45,503 nucleotides of DNA from Cetobacterium sp. UBA6069 (GTDB taxonomy: Bacteria; Fusobacteriota; Fusobacteriia; Fusobacteriales; Fusobacteriaceae). A program made the position numbers and the translations under genes. The notes under the pieces were generated by a model that was not told the origin of the DNA, did not search any database, and saw nothing but the letters and a program-made list of their open reading frames with translations. Location of the stretch: NCBI GenBank assembly GCA_002428805.1, contig DIXX01000028.1, positions 10,683 through 56,185 of the forward strand, read 5' to 3'. Positions 15,968 to 25,027 of this stretch are shown one piece after another (within the stretch, counting starts at the first letter, position 1; the number at the start of each line of letters is the position of its first letter).

Positions 15968-17344
15968 TTATTTTTTTATCTTTTTTAAAAATAACCCTAA
16001 CGCAACTACTGCACCTATAATTCCAGCAACATAACCTATTGTTTCTGACAGTCTAAACCCTTCTGGAGCTATTAAAATGTAAGTTGTAACTACCGCTGTC
16101 ATAAATGTAGCAGGTATAGTTGCTATCCAATGATTTTTATCTTCTTTAGCTAAGTATACTGCTCCTGCCCATAATGCAATCGTAGCTAAAGTTTGATTTG
16201 ACCATGCAAAATATCTCCAAATAATTGCAAAGTCTATGAAACATAGTCCAATCCCCACTGTAAATAATGGTATTGCAATCATAAATCTATTTTTTATTGG
16301 TCCTTGTTTATAATTAATAGCATCTGCTATTGCTAATCTAGCACTTCTGAAAGCTGTATCTCCAGATGTGATTGGGCAAGCTACAACTCCTAACAACGCC
16401 AAAGCTCCTCCAACTTTTCCTAAGATACTATTTGATATTACATTTACTACAACTCCTGCTGGTCCTGCATTCATAAGCCCTTCTGTACCACCAAAGAATG
16501 ACATGGCTGCCGCTGCCCAAATAAGTGCTATTACACCTTCGGCAATCATTGATCCATAGAATACTCTTCTACCTTCTTTCTCTCTTTTCATACATCTAGC
16601 CATAAGTGGTGATTGTGTCGCATGGAATCCAGAAATTGCTCCACAAGCTATTGTTATAAATAGATATGGATAAATTGATGTTCCTTTTGGATGTAAGTTT
16701 ACTAGAGAAATCTCTGGAATATTATACCCTTGGAATATTAATCCTCCACCAATTCCTATTCCCATAATTATTAATGAAGCTCCAAATATTGGATAAATCT
16801 TTCCTATTAATTTATCTACAGGTAAAACTGTTGCAAGCATATAATACGCAATTATTACAGCTACCCACGTTAAAGAACTTATACTTGTCATATTTTCTAA
16901 TATTCCCGCTGGTCCATTTACAAATACAACTCCAACAAGGACTAATAATACCACTGAAAATACTCTCATAAGTTTTTTTGCATTATCACCTAAATAGTGG
17001 CCTACAATCTCTGCAATTGTTGCCCCATCATGTCTCACCGAAAGCATTCCTGATAAATAATCATGAGTTGCTCCTGCAAAAATACACCCAAATACAATCC
17101 ATAAAAACGCTGCCGGTCCCCAAAGTGCTCCTGCTACTGCTCCAAATATTGGTCCAAGTCCTGCTATATTTAAGAACTGTATTAAAAACGCTTTTTTCCA
17201 ATCTAGCTCAACATAGTCTACTCCATCTGCTAAACGAACCGCTGGAGTTTCTTTGTCACTAACACCAAATACTTTTTCAACATATTTCCCATAAATTACA
17301 TAACCTAAAATTAATGCTATCAATGACCCTATAAAACTAATCAT
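15968..17344 (-). CDS. CstA-family carbon starvation / pyruvate-type transporter
   Basis: A 458-residue polytopic inner-membrane protein of the CstA family. It shows AFLIQFLNIAGLGPIFGAVAGALWGPAAFLW, GATHDYLSGMLSVRHDGATIAEIVG and the ACGAISGFHATQSPLMARC motif. It is a short version compared with the roughly 700 residues of E. coli CstA and BtsT. The family includes pyruvate and peptide importers. The start at ATG 17344 is preferred over an ATG seven codons upstream because AGGGAGG falls between them. Convergent with LytS/LytR, as BtsS/BtsR control BtsT, so pyruvate uptake is a reasonable guess. Confidence 0.92.
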   Translation of the reverse strand: MISFIGSLIALILGYVIYGKYVEKVFGVSDKETPAVRLADGVDYVELDWKKAFLIQFLNIAGLGPIFGAVAGALWGPAAFLWIVFGCIFAGATHDYLSGMLSVRHDGATIAEIVGHYLGDNAKKLMRVFSVVLLVLVGVVFVNGPAGILENMTSISSLTWVAVIIAYYMLATVLPVDKLIGKIYPIFGASLIIMGIGIGGGLIFQGYNIPEISLVNLHPKGTSIYPYLFITIACGAISGFHATQSPLMARCMKREKEGRRVFYGSMIAEGVIALIWAAAAMSFFGGTEGLMNAGPAGVVVNVISNSILGKVGGALALLGVVACPITSGDTAFRSARLAIADAINYKQGPIKNRFMIAIPLFTVGIGLCFIDFAIIWRYFAWSNQTLATIALWAGAVYLAKEDKNHWIATIPATFMTAVVTTYILIAPEGFRLSETIGYVAGIIGAVVALGLFLKKIKK

Positions 17345-17373
17345 TTCAAACCTCCCTGTTTTCATCTCTTTTC

Positions 17374-17402
17374 ACAATAGATTATAATTCTATTTTTGTC
17401 AA
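17374..17402 (-). promoter_or_regulatory. cstA-type gene promoter
   Basis: Minus strand TTGACA (17397-17402), 17-bp spacer, TATTGT (17374-17379). The weak -10 is what one expects of an activated promoter. Confidence 0.6.
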
Positions 17403-17408
17403 AATGTA

Positions 17409-17435
17409 ACTATTTTGGAATAAAACGACTATTTT
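17409..17435 (-). promoter_or_regulatory. Candidate LytTR direct-repeat site
   Basis: On the minus strand AAAATAGT occurs at 17428-17435 and 17409-17416, 19 bp apart and just upstream of the -35. A related AAAATAGA lies inside the spacer (17389-17396). Position and direct-repeat layout fit an activator of the LytTR class; the 19-bp pitch is a little shorter than the usual 21. Confidence 0.45.
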
Positions 17436-17461
17436 AAAACCTTAATTGCACTTTAATATAC

Positions 17462-18205
17462 TCAAAATACATCTTCTGTTTTTAAAATTTTTAATGTTGT
17501 TGTTGTAAATGCAACTATACTTATTATTGGGGCTACAATTATACCAACAATTGGAATAAAATATATTAACGTAAATATTCCCCCTCCTATTGTAAATACA
17601 ACTTTATTTTTCCATATAAAATTCGAACTTTTTTCTGCTGAAAATTTATGTCTTTCTAAAGTATAATCTACAAAATTATAAGATATAAAATAACTTTGAA
17701 TAATATATATTAAAACGGGCACAGCAATATTTATAACCGGAACAAATCCTAACAATAATACTAATGTTGTGTAAAACATCTCTTTTAAAAAACTTTTACT
17801 TGCTATTTTTATCCCTCTCAAAACAAGATAAATATTTTCTTTAAAAGTAAAGTTATATAACTTTCCATTTTCGTGTGTTTCAACTTTTTCAGAAACATAA
17901 CTAAAAAACGGAGCTAAAATTCCTAATAATATAGTTTTAAAAAAGAAATACTCTATTGATATCATAACTGTTCTAATTAAAAATATAAACATCCATCTTA
18001 CCAGTCTAGAGTATTCTTGAAAATTAAAAATAGTGCTTATCTCTTTAAATATCCAATCACCTATATGACCTGAAATCCAATAAAAAAATAAAAGCAATAA
18101 AACTCCTACAAAACCTCCTATAAAATATCCCCATCTTAAATTCAATATTTTTATTAATTTAGGTGCATCTAAATAACTTTGGAATAATATTTTTATTTTG
18201 GTCAT
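17462..18205 (-). CDS. EI24/CysZ-like membrane protein
   Basis: A 247-residue inner-membrane protein with about four to six hydrophobic segments, including ILGILAPFFSYVSEKVE and the Gly/Pro-containing LVLLLGFVPVINIAVPVLIYIIQSYFISY. The sequence YNFVDYTLERHKFS is typical of the EI24 superfamily, which includes the sulfate transporter CysZ. No sulfur genes are adjacent, so sulfate transport is not supported by context. An AAAAGGAGAAAAAG site lies before ATG. Confidence 0.75.
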   Translation of the reverse strand: MTKIKILFQSYLDAPKLIKILNLRWGYFIGGFVGVLLLLFFYWISGHIGDWIFKEISTIFNFQEYSRLVRWMFIFLIRTVMISIEYFFFKTILLGILAPFFSYVSEKVETHENGKLYNFTFKENIYLVLRGIKIASKSFLKEMFYTTLVLLLGFVPVINIAVPVLIYIIQSYFISYNFVDYTLERHKFSAEKSSNFIWKNKVVFTIGGGIFTLIYFIPIVGIIVAPIISIVAFTTTTLKILKTEDVF

Positions 18206-18267
18206 CTTTTTCTCCTTTTATTTATTTTATATTATTTTACAATATTTATTGTTTTTTCTTTTAAAAA

Positions 18268-18290
18268 GAAAAAAGGCTCGAAAGCCTTTT
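18268..18290 (-). terminator. Terminator overlapping the ompA-type stop codon
   Basis: AAAAGGC (18271-18277) and GCCTTTT (18284-18290), loop TCGAAA, flanked by T-run on the minus strand. The stem begins within the stop codon. Confidence 0.75.
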
Positions 18291-18913
18291 TATTTTTGAT
18301 AAATATTAATCTCTACTCTTCTGTTTAACGCTTTTCCTTCAAGTGTTGAATTTGAACCTACTGGATTTCTATCTCCATACCCTACACTTGAAATTCTACT
18401 TGGCGATACTCCTTTAGCTGCTAAATAATTAGCTACACTTTGAGCTCTTTGTAGTGAAAGATTTAAGTTTGAATTTGGATTTCCTGTATTATCTGTATAT
18501 CCAGAAACTTGAATTTTTGTCTCAGGATATCTATTCATGATATCAGCTATCGAATTTAAAGGTGTATAAAACCCACCATTTAAAATAGAGCTTCCACTTT
18601 TAAATGAAGATTCTCCAGGTAATCTTAGATTTATATTATCCTTATTATTTGTTACAGTTATATTTGTACTGTTTAAAGCATTCATAAACTCTTTGTATTG
18701 AGCATCTTTATACGCTCCCCATCCAAGTCCTGCCAATGCACCTATTCCAGCACCTATAAGTGTTCCTTTTGTATCTTTTCCTACTAATTGACCTATTAAA
18801 GCTCCTGCCGCAGCACCTTTTACAGTTCCACTAGTCTTTTTATCTGCAGTGCTACAAGCTCCTAAAAGAGATGCAGTTAATAATAACATAGCTATTGTTT
18901 TCTTGTTTCTCAT
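18290..18913 (-). CDS. OmpA-family lipoprotein with glycine zipper
   Basis: A 207-residue outer-membrane lipoprotein. Signal sequence MRNKKTIAMLLLTASLLGAC with Cys20 lipidated. A glycine-zipper segment follows (about 29-65, GAAAGALIGQLVGKDTKGTLIGAGIGALAGLGWG). The C-terminal OmpA domain has VSGYTDNTGNPNSNLNLSLQRA and RISSVGYGDRNPVG, which binds peptidoglycan. The start at ATG 18913 has AGGAGG and was preferred to one 18 codons upstream. It has its own promoter and terminator. Likely role: tethering the outer membrane to the wall. Confidence 0.92.
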   Translation of the reverse strand: MRNKKTIAMLLLTASLLGACSTADKKTSGTVKGAAAGALIGQLVGKDTKGTLIGAGIGALAGLGWGAYKDAQYKEFMNALNSTNITVTNNKDNINLRLPGESSFKSGSSILNGGFYTPLNSIADIMNRYPETKIQVSGYTDNTGNPNSNLNLSLQRAQSVANYLAAKGVSPSRISSVGYGDRNPVGSNSTLEGKALNRRVEINIYQK

Positions 18914-18943
18914 TTTTGTTCCTCCTATTTTGATACTCTTTAT

Positions 18944-18972
18944 ATTATCTAATATCTGAAGGAACATGTCAA
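18944..18972 (-). promoter_or_regulatory. Promoter of the OmpA lipoprotein gene
   Basis: Minus strand TTGACA (18967-18972), 17-bp spacer, GATAAT (18944-18949). Confidence 0.8.
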
Positions 18973-19004
18973 GGAATCTACGTTACTTTTCTCACTTTTA
19001 TTAA

Positions 19005-20339
19005 TTACTTTGCACCTAATGCTGCCATTGTTATATAATTGTATGGCTGATTAAAGTGAGGTAAGAAGAAGATATCTAATAGTTTTATCTTATCTATAGT
19101 TACTTTTTCTTGAATTGCAAGTGAGAACATATGAATCCCCATTGAAATATCTTGTCTTGAAGCCATTTGAGCTCCTAAAACTCTTCTTGTATTTTTGTCA
19201 TATACTATTTTTAAAAACACTTTATCGTTATCATGCTCAATAAATCCTGGTTTTTGTAAATCAGCAAACTCAGTTGCAATTGCATCATACCCTAAAGCTT
19301 TTGCTTTTTCTAAAGTTAATCCTGTTGAAACCATATTTAATCCATAGATTGAAATTCCGTTTGAACCTTGAACTCCTATACTTTCTAACTTAGTTCCACA
19401 TACATTATGTGCTGCAACAATCCCTGAACGAACTGCATTTGTTGCTAATGCAATATAATTTGTATCTTCGATTGAGTTATCATAAACTGTAGCACAATCT
19501 CCGATTGCGTAAACATCGTCTAAATTTGATTTTTGAGTCAAATCAACTCTGTAAGCTCCATTTCTAAATAGCTCTAACTTTTCTTTTCCTAAAATATTAT
19601 TCGGTACAAATCCAACAGCTAAAATAACCATATCTGCTTTATAAGTCTTTTTATCTGTCACAACCTCTTCAACTTTTCTATCACCTTTTATTTCTAATAC
19701 TTTTTCACCAAAGTTAACATTAACTCCGTTTTTTACCATATTTTCTTTCATCATTTCTCTAAATTCAGAGTCATAATAACCTGATAAACAACTATCACTT
19801 AAATCAACTAACTCAACATTTTTTCCACATCTTTGGAAAGCTTCTGCTAATTCAACACCGATGTATCCTGCTCCCACTACTACTATATCTTTTAAATCTT
19901 TGTTTTCTAATTTTTTTATTACATCTTCAGCATGTTGATATAATTTTACGAATTGAACATTTTCTAAATCTTTTCCTGGAATTGGTAAATCTATTGGTAA
20001 AGATCCTGTTGATAAAATTAATTTATCATAAGATTCTACAATTTCATTTCCATTTTTATCCATACCATAAACAACTTTATTATCAAAATCTACTCTTTTT
20101 ATTTCAGTCTCCATATGAACTTTAGCACCATTACACTCTAATTTTTCTTGTGAAGAGTAGAATAATCCTTCAGGTCCTGAGATTTGCTTTCCTATCCATA
20201 AAGCCATTCCACATCCTAAAAAGCTAATGTTTGAGTTCTTGTCAAATACTACCACCTCTTGGTTTGGGTAGTTTGATAAAATTGTGTTAACTGCTGCTGT
20301 TCCAGCATGATTTGCTCCTACTACTACTATTTTACTCAT
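19005..20339 (-). CDS. NADH oxidase / CoA-disulfide reductase family flavoenzyme
   Basis: A 444-residue FAD/NADH disulfide-reductase relative with the single redox Cys43 in [15 protein letters not shown], the FAD loop [12 protein letters not shown] at the N-terminus, the NADH loop [17 protein letters not shown], and [12 protein letters not shown] near the C-terminal half. This group includes water-forming NADH oxidase and CoA-disulfide reductase. In an anaerobe it would mainly remove oxygen at the expense of NADH. The start at ATG 20339 has AGGAGG 7 bases upstream; the longer frame to 20384 has none. Confidence 0.9.
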   Translation of the reverse strand: MSKIVVVGANHAGTAAVNTILSNYPNQEVVVFDKNSNISFLGCGMALWIGKQISGPEGLFYSSQEKLECNGAKVHMETEIKRVDFDNKVVYGMDKNGNEIVESYDKLILSTGSLPIDLPIPGKDLENVQFVKLYQHAEDVIKKLENKDLKDIVVVGAGYIGVELAEAFQRCGKNVELVDLSDSCLSGYYDSEFREMMKENMVKNGVNVNFGEKVLEIKGDRKVEEVVTDKKTYKADMVILAVGFVPNNILGKEKLELFRNGAYRVDLTQKSNLDDVYAIGDCATVYDNSIEDTNYIALATNAVRSGIVAAHNVCGTKLESIGVQGSNGISIYGLNMVSTGLTLEKAKALGYDAIATEFADLQKPGFIEHDNDKVFLKIVYDKNTRRVLGAQMASRQDISMGIHMFSLAIQEKVTIDKIKLLDIFFLPHFNQPYNYITMAALGAK

Positions 20340-20384
20340 AATTTGCCTCCTAAAATTCAATTTACTTGATATATATTCAATCAA

Positions 20385-20413
20385 AGTATACCTTTTTAGT
20401 ATTTGAAAGTCAA
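20385..20413 (-). promoter_or_regulatory. NADH oxidase gene promoter
   Basis: Minus strand TTGACT (20408-20413), 17-bp spacer, TATACT (20385-20390). Confidence 0.8.
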
Positions 20414-20464
20414 TCGTTTTTAAGATTAATTTATGACCTACAATTCATATCTTTTTAATCAAAA

Positions 20465-20494
20465 ATAAAAACGAGGATATTTTTTATCCTCGTT
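20465..20494 (-). terminator. Terminator of the M20 dipeptidase operon
   Basis: AACGAGGATA (20470-20479) with TATCCTCGTT (20485-20494), 5-base loop, T-rich tail on the minus strand. Confidence 0.85.
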
Positions 20495-20507
20495 CAACTG
20501 GTTGTCT

Positions 20508-21845
20508 TTAGTTATAATCTTTAAATTTTTCAAAAGCTTTCATATATATTTTTATAGCTATTTTTATGTCATCTAATATTATATATTCATTTGGTTGATG
20601 CTCTGTTTTTGGGCTATCTGGTAATACATATCCAAAAGCTACACAGTTATTTATGGCTCTTGCATACGTTGCTCCTCCACCTGCTATCGGTTTTGAAATA
20701 AAATCACCTGTCACTTCTTGGTAAGCTGACATAAGTGTTTTTACAAGTGGGGAATCTAACGGAGTATATATAGATTTCAAATAGTCATGTGATTCGTATT
20801 TAAAACCAAACTCATTTGCTTTTTTTGTCAATTTATCTATTATTGTATTAGTATCATAAGTCACCGGTATCCTCATATCAATGCACAGTATCTCTTCATT
20901 TTCAGTAAATTCAATTTTTCCTATATTAAATTTTAATTCTCCAGAGTGTTCATCTTTTACCTCTCCAAAAATTGGTTCTGCAAAATTAAAACCAACGATA
21001 TTATCTACTATGAATTTTCCTGACTTTGTTTCTTTTCCACTTTCATTCAAAGCATGCATATATCTATTAATTGCATTTATTCCCGTCTCAGCCACTTGAG
21101 CATGAACACTTTTTCCAATTATTTCAATATTTTCATTTTTTTCTATATATTCATAATTCAATTTATTCAATGCTTCTAACAAACTTTTAGTTTTCTGAAC
21201 CGTAATTACTGATGGCACAGAATTAAATGCATCCCCACCTTTAAATACCATTCCGCTTTCATTTTTGGCAATAAGTTTACACTGTAACAATCCTTTTTCT
21301 GCATATATAAGTGGAAATTTCGAATCAGGGGTAAATCCAACTGTTGGCATCTCCTCTTTCTGAACATATTTTGGCATATCTCTCCAAAGATTTTCTTCAT
21401 CTGTTCCAAAGATAAATCTAACTCTATAATCCAGTTCAAATCCAGACTCTAACAAAATTTTCAAAGCATAGATTGCTGCAAGTGTTGGTCCTTTATCATC
21501 TTGGGATCCTCTTCCAAAATATTTTCCATCTTCAATTTTAGGTTCAAATGGTGGATTTTTCCATTTTTTCAAATCTCCTGGTGGTACAACGTCTAAATGT
21601 CCTAAAACTCCTACTAATTTTTCTCCACTTCCTATTTCAGCATATCCATAATATCCTTCTGGATCAATATATGTTTTTAGTCCTAACTCTTCACAAATTT
21701 TTAAAGTTTCTTCTAATACATGTTGAATATTTTTTCCAAATGGATAACCACTTTCATCCTCTTGTAAAAAACTAGGTATTTTTACAATTCTATCCAAATG
21801 CTCTATGAATTCTGAAAATTTTTCTTCTATTTTTTTATTTATCAA
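20508..21845 (-). CDS. M20 family dipeptidase (PepV-like)
   Basis: A 445-residue di-zinc peptidase. Metal ligand motifs are GHLDVVP (His83, Asp85), GRGSQDDKGP (Asp116), GTDEEN (Glu150/151) and FTPDSKFP; the C-terminal TEHQPNE supplies the last His. The length and the lid-domain insertion suit PepV/Sapep-type dipeptidases. It is cytosolic and would release amino acids for fermentation. The start is TTG at 21845 with GGAGA upstream. It follows the MBL hydrolase gene by 18 bases. Confidence 0.9.
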   Translation of the reverse strand: MINKKIEEKFSEFIEHLDRIVKIPSFLQEDESGYPFGKNIQHVLEETLKICEELGLKTYIDPEGYYGYAEIGSGEKLVGVLGHLDVVPPGDLKKWKNPPFEPKIEDGKYFGRGSQDDKGPTLAAIYALKILLESGFELDYRVRFIFGTDEENLWRDMPKYVQKEEMPTVGFTPDSKFPLIYAEKGLLQCKLIAKNESGMVFKGGDAFNSVPSVITVQKTKSLLEALNKLNYEYIEKNENIEIIGKSVHAQVAETGINAINRYMHALNESGKETKSGKFIVDNIVGFNFAEPIFGEVKDEHSGELKFNIGKIEFTENEEILCIDMRIPVTYDTNTIIDKLTKKANEFGFKYESHDYLKSIYTPLDSPLVKTLMSAYQEVTGDFISKPIAGGGATYARAINNCVAFGYVLPDSPKTEHQPNEYIILDDIKIAIKIYMKAFEKFKDYN

Positions 21846-21863
21846 CTCTATCTCCTACTTTAT

Positions 21864-22679
21864 CTATAAATTTATTTTACTTCCTGTTTGTATATCAAAT
21901 ATATGAAATCTACTTTTTTCAATTATCTTTTTCATTCCATACTCACCAGTACAGTGACAAGGATATAGAGCTTCCACCTCTGCTTTATTCAAGTATTCTA
22001 AAATCTCATCTATATATTTTTCATTTTTATTCAAACTAGTTCTACTTGATAGATGTAACCCACCTATAATTGTATTTATTTTATCAACATTTAATTTACA
22101 CTCATCTAAAACATTTTCTACTCCCATATGAGCACATCCTATAAAGAGTACATTCTGCTTTTCCTCTTTTACTATCAAATTCAATTCGTGCCTGAAATCG
22201 TCTTTTATATATTCTCCATCATTATTTTTTATATAAAGACTCTCATTTAAAGGATTTTTACTTTCTTTATTAAAACAATGAAATAATTTTAAATTTTCAA
22301 TTTCTAATGCATTCTCTACAAAATTAAATCTTTCTACATCTAAATACTCATAAGGTATACCTATATCAATATAAGCTCCAAATATCTTTTTATAGTGCTT
22401 ATCAAAATAATACTCACTACAATAAATTTTTGCTTTCTTATTTTTCTTTAAGAAATATGAAAGCCCTCCCCCATGGTCTTTATGACCATGAGATAAAATT
22501 AAGTAATCCACTTCTTCTAAATTTAAGCCTAATTTCTCTGCATTTTTCCAAAACTTTTTACTCTCTCCAACATCAAACAATACTTTCAATCCATTTGTCT
22601 CTATATATAAAGAGAGGCCATGCTCCTTTGATAACTCTTTATTTAAACTCTTATTTTCAACCAAGACGTGTATTTCTAT
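21864..22679 (-). CDS. MBL-fold metallo-hydrolase with a non-standard start
   Basis: A single metallo-beta-lactamase domain: LILSHGHKDHGGGL carries the HxHxDH metal motif, FIGCAHMGVENVL and IIGGLHLSS supply further ligands, and YPCHCTGEYG lies near the end. It resembles the dihydropteroate-synthase-like MBL subgroup. No ATG exists. Related proteins begin M-x-IHVLVENKS, and here IEIHVLVENKS is encoded with ATA (22679) exactly in the start position, 8-9 bases after AAGGAAGG. A TTG (22664) is the first standard alternative, but it has no ribosome site and would drop the conserved first strand. Operon with the M20 peptidase gene; function unknown. Confidence 0.78.
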   Translation of the reverse strand: MEIHVLVENKSLNKELSKEHGLSLYIETNGLKVLFDVGESKKFWKNAEKLGLNLEEVDYLILSHGHKDHGGGLSYFLKKNKKAKIYCSEYYFDKHYKKIFGAYIDIGIPYEYLDVERFNFVENALEIENLKLFHCFNKESKNPLNESLYIKNNDGEYIKDDFRHELNLIVKEEKQNVLFIGCAHMGVENVLDECKLNVDKINTIIGGLHLSSRTSLNKNEKYIDEILEYLNKAEVEALYPCHCTGEYGMKKIIEKSRFHIFDIQTGSKINL

Positions 22680-22745
22680 TTTTTATCCCTTCCTTTTTTA
22701 TTTTATTAAAAATAATTATATTGTTTTTCTTCAAAAAAATCAAGT

Positions 22746-23615
22746 TTATAGTATAAAGAATGTAGTTATACCAACAAACGAAATTACCGCTCCTAAAATC
22801 TCTAAAATTGATATTCTCTCCTTGAAAAAAATAATTGATATAGGAATTATTAAAATCGGACTTGTCGCAGCCAAAGTACTAACTATCCCTACATGAGAAT
22901 GCTTCATTGCTTCAACTAAAGATGTTACACCCATTGTTGCTATAATAGTTCCTAAAGCTATATATATCATTGCTTTTTTATTTATTACTCCATCCCTTAT
23001 ATCAGGCCACTCTTTTCTAACTGTTATATACAAAACAAATGCTAATATAGCTGGTACTGTTCTAACCTGAATCGTTGCAAACGAATCATAATTCATAGAA
23101 CCTATTCTTGTAAAAATTATTCCAAAACTTTCTCCTAACATAGCTAAAACAGCATATAAAAACCCTATTTTTGAAAAAGTTTTATCACTTTTTTTCTTTA
23201 AAATAACTATAGCTATTCCAAAAATTGTTAGTAACATTCCAACCATTTTTAAAAATTCTATTTTTTCTCCAAGAATAAAAAAACTTAAAACAGAAACTGC
23301 TATAGGACTAAACGTCATGACTAATAAGGTTATTCTGGGTCCTATTTCTAAATAAGCTTTAAATAAAAAGAAATCCCCTAAAAACAATCCAAATAGTCCT
23401 GAGACTGATAAATATTTTAGCGATTCTCTAGATACATCAAATGGTAATAGCATCCCTCTATTCATCTGAGTTATCATTCCTAAAAATACCATAGCTAATA
23501 CTAGTCTTATTAGATTTACCGCCAAACTCCCAGCTTCTTTACTCGCTTTTTCTAAAAAAATCGAGCTTCCTACCCAGCCAAAAGCTGCTAAAAGTGCTAA
23601 ACTCTCTCCTATCAT
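22746..23615 (-). CDS. EamA/DMT-family transporter
   Basis: A 289-residue inner-membrane protein with about ten hydrophobic helices in two similar halves, each with the EamA pattern (PIAVSVLSFFILGEKIEFLKMVGMLL; PILIIPISIIFFKERISILEILGAVISFVG). DMT family members export metabolites or amino acids; the substrate is not predictable. GGGGGAG lies before ATG. It precedes the MBL gene by about 65 bases without a visible terminator, so they may be cotranscribed. Confidence 0.88.
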   Translation of the reverse strand: MIGESLALLAAFGWVGSSIFLEKASKEAGSLAVNLIRLVLAMVFLGMITQMNRGMLLPFDVSRESLKYLSVSGLFGLFLGDFFLFKAYLEIGPRITLLVMTFSPIAVSVLSFFILGEKIEFLKMVGMLLTIFGIAIVILKKKSDKTFSKIGFLYAVLAMLGESFGIIFTRIGSMNYDSFATIQVRTVPAILAFVLYITVRKEWPDIRDGVINKKAMIYIALGTIIATMGVTSLVEAMKHSHVGIVSTLAATSPILIIPISIIFFKERISILEILGAVISFVGITTFFIL

Positions 23616-23679
23616 TACTCTCCCCCACTTTTTATTTATTTAAACTATTTTACACTATTTTAAACTAAATTTGAAATGA

Positions 23680-23705
23680 AAAATAGAGAGGACTACATCC
23701 TCTCT
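23680..23705 (-). terminator. Rubrerythrin gene terminator
   Basis: AGAGAGGA (23685-23692) with TCCTCTCT (23698-23705), 5-base loop, T5 on the minus strand. Confidence 0.8.
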
Positions 23706-23710
23706 AACTT

Positions 23711-24289
23711 TTAGTAATTTACACACTCCATTTCAAACTCTTTTTGCTTTTCTAAGCATGACGGACAAACTTTAGGAGCTTCTTTTCCTTCATGCACATA
23801 TCCGCACTTTCTACATTTCCATCTAACATCTACATCTTTCTTAAATACTAACTCTCTTCCTAAGTTTTCAAGAAGTTTACGATATCTCTTTTCATGTAAT
23901 TTTTCAACTTCAACTATAGCTTTAAAAGCTGCAGCTACTTGTGGAAAACCCTCCTCATTTGCTACTTCTGCAAATCCTGGATATAACTCTGCCCACTCTT
24001 CATATTCACCTTCAGCAGCCTCTTCTAAATTTTCCATAGTTGTTCCCACAACTCCTGCTGGATATGTTGCTGTTATTTCAACAGGCCCTCCCTCTAAAAA
24101 TGAGAAAAATCTTCTTGCATGATATTGTTCATTTAAAGCTGTTTCTTCAAATAACGCCGCTATTTGCTCATATCCTTCACTCTTAGCTTTCTCTGCAAAC
24201 ATCGTGTATCTTTGTCTTGCCTGTGATTCTCCTGCAAAAGCTTTCAATAAATTTTGCTCGGTTTTAGTACCTTTAATCGATTTTACCAT
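23711..24289 (-). CDS. rbr: Rubrerythrin
   Basis: A 192-residue NADH-linked peroxidase of anaerobes. The N-terminal ferritin-like di-iron domain has FAGESQARQRYTMFA, FEETALNEQYHARRFFSFLE and VAAAFKAIVEVEKLHEKRYRKLL, with the paired ExxH ligands. The C-terminal rubredoxin domain has Cys159/162 and Cys175/178 (CRKCGYVHEG, CPSC). It removes hydrogen peroxide in the cytosol. AAGGAGG upstream of ATG. Together with the nearby NADH oxidase and HugZ it makes this stretch rich in oxygen-handling genes. Confidence 0.96.
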   Translation of the reverse strand: MVKSIKGTKTEQNLLKAFAGESQARQRYTMFAEKAKSEGYEQIAALFEETALNEQYHARRFFSFLEGGPVEITATYPAGVVGTTMENLEEAAEGEYEEWAELYPGFAEVANEEGFPQVAAAFKAIVEVEKLHEKRYRKLLENLGRELVFKKDVDVRWKCRKCGYVHEGKEAPKVCPSCLEKQKEFEMECVNY

Positions 24290-24361
24290 TTTATCCTGTT
24301 ACCTCCTTATTTGTATTCTTGGATATTATTCTATTTTTTTATTTTTTTCCTTTTTTTATAA

Positions 24362-24399
24362 AAAAAATTATTACCACTCTATAATAGAATAGTAATAAT
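24362..24399 (-). terminator. hugZ gene terminator
   Basis: ATTATTAC (24367-24374) and GTAATAAT (24392-24399), extended by weak pairs, then T8 on the minus strand. Confidence 0.6.
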
Positions 24400-24407
24400 C
24401 CTTTGTT

Positions 24408-24926
24408 TTATCTATGAATTTTTTTATCTCCAGTTATATGAATGATATCATCACCTTTTAAATTAAATGCTTGACCAAACCCTTTAACAAATCTTCCATC
24501 AATCACATTTAATTTTACTAAATGGAAATCTTGCATCTTACGTACAATCTTTACTGCATGCCCCATTCTTTCTTCGAAAATATCTAAAATTGTTTCAAAC
24601 CTCTCATCTCTTGGCTGGAATTCTGCAATAACATTATATCTTAATCTTTTTCTTACCAATACTGAAGCTGCTTCCTTTTCATCTTGTAAGAACATTATCT
24701 CAAATTTTTGAGTATTCTCAACTAAATTATCATAATGATCTCCTATCTCGCTGATAAAAATATATCCCTCTCCTTCATATTTTACATAAGGAGCATAAGT
24801 TACATCTACCTCTCCAGCTTTAGAAACCGTTCCTAAAACTACCGATTTAAATCCTGCTTCAAATTCATCTATCTCTTTTCTTAATTCTTCTTTATCTAAA
24901 TTTACTTTCATTGCCATCTTCATCAT
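24408..24926 (-). CDS. hugZ: HugZ/HutZ-type heme oxygenase
   Basis: A 172-residue split-barrel (pyridoxamine-phosphate-oxidase fold) protein of the HugZ/HutZ family, which binds heme and opens it with oxygen. It shows GTVSKAGEVDVTYAPYV, the basic RKRLRYN strand and the C-terminal loop VKGFGQAFNLKGDD that in HugZ brings a heme contact. It has its own promoter and sits after the heme importer operon. The coexisting ChuW/HutW radical SAM gene gives an oxygen-free alternative. Confidence 0.85.
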   Translation of the reverse strand: MMKMAMKVNLDKEELRKEIDEFEAGFKSVVLGTVSKAGEVDVTYAPYVKYEGEGYIFISEIGDHYDNLVENTQKFEIMFLQDEKEAASVLVRKRLRYNVIAEFQPRDERFETILDIFEERMGHAVKIVRKMQDFHLVKLNVIDGRFVKGFGQAFNLKGDDIIHITGDKKIHR

Positions 24927-24964
24927 AAATATTCAATCTCCTTTAATTTTGTATCTCAAAATAT

Positions 24965-25002
24965 TATACTTTTATAGTATATATTTTTACAAACTTTGTC
25001 AA
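24965..25002 (-). promoter_or_regulatory. hugZ promoter with TATACT/AGTATA inverted repeat
   Basis: Minus strand TTGACA (24997-25002) with a -10 at TACTAT (24974-24979, 17-bp spacer). The -10 lies in an inverted repeat TATACT...AGTATA (24965-24981) that could be a repressor site. Confidence 0.6.
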
Positions 25003-25027
25003 GAATTAAATATACTTTTTTTGTGTT

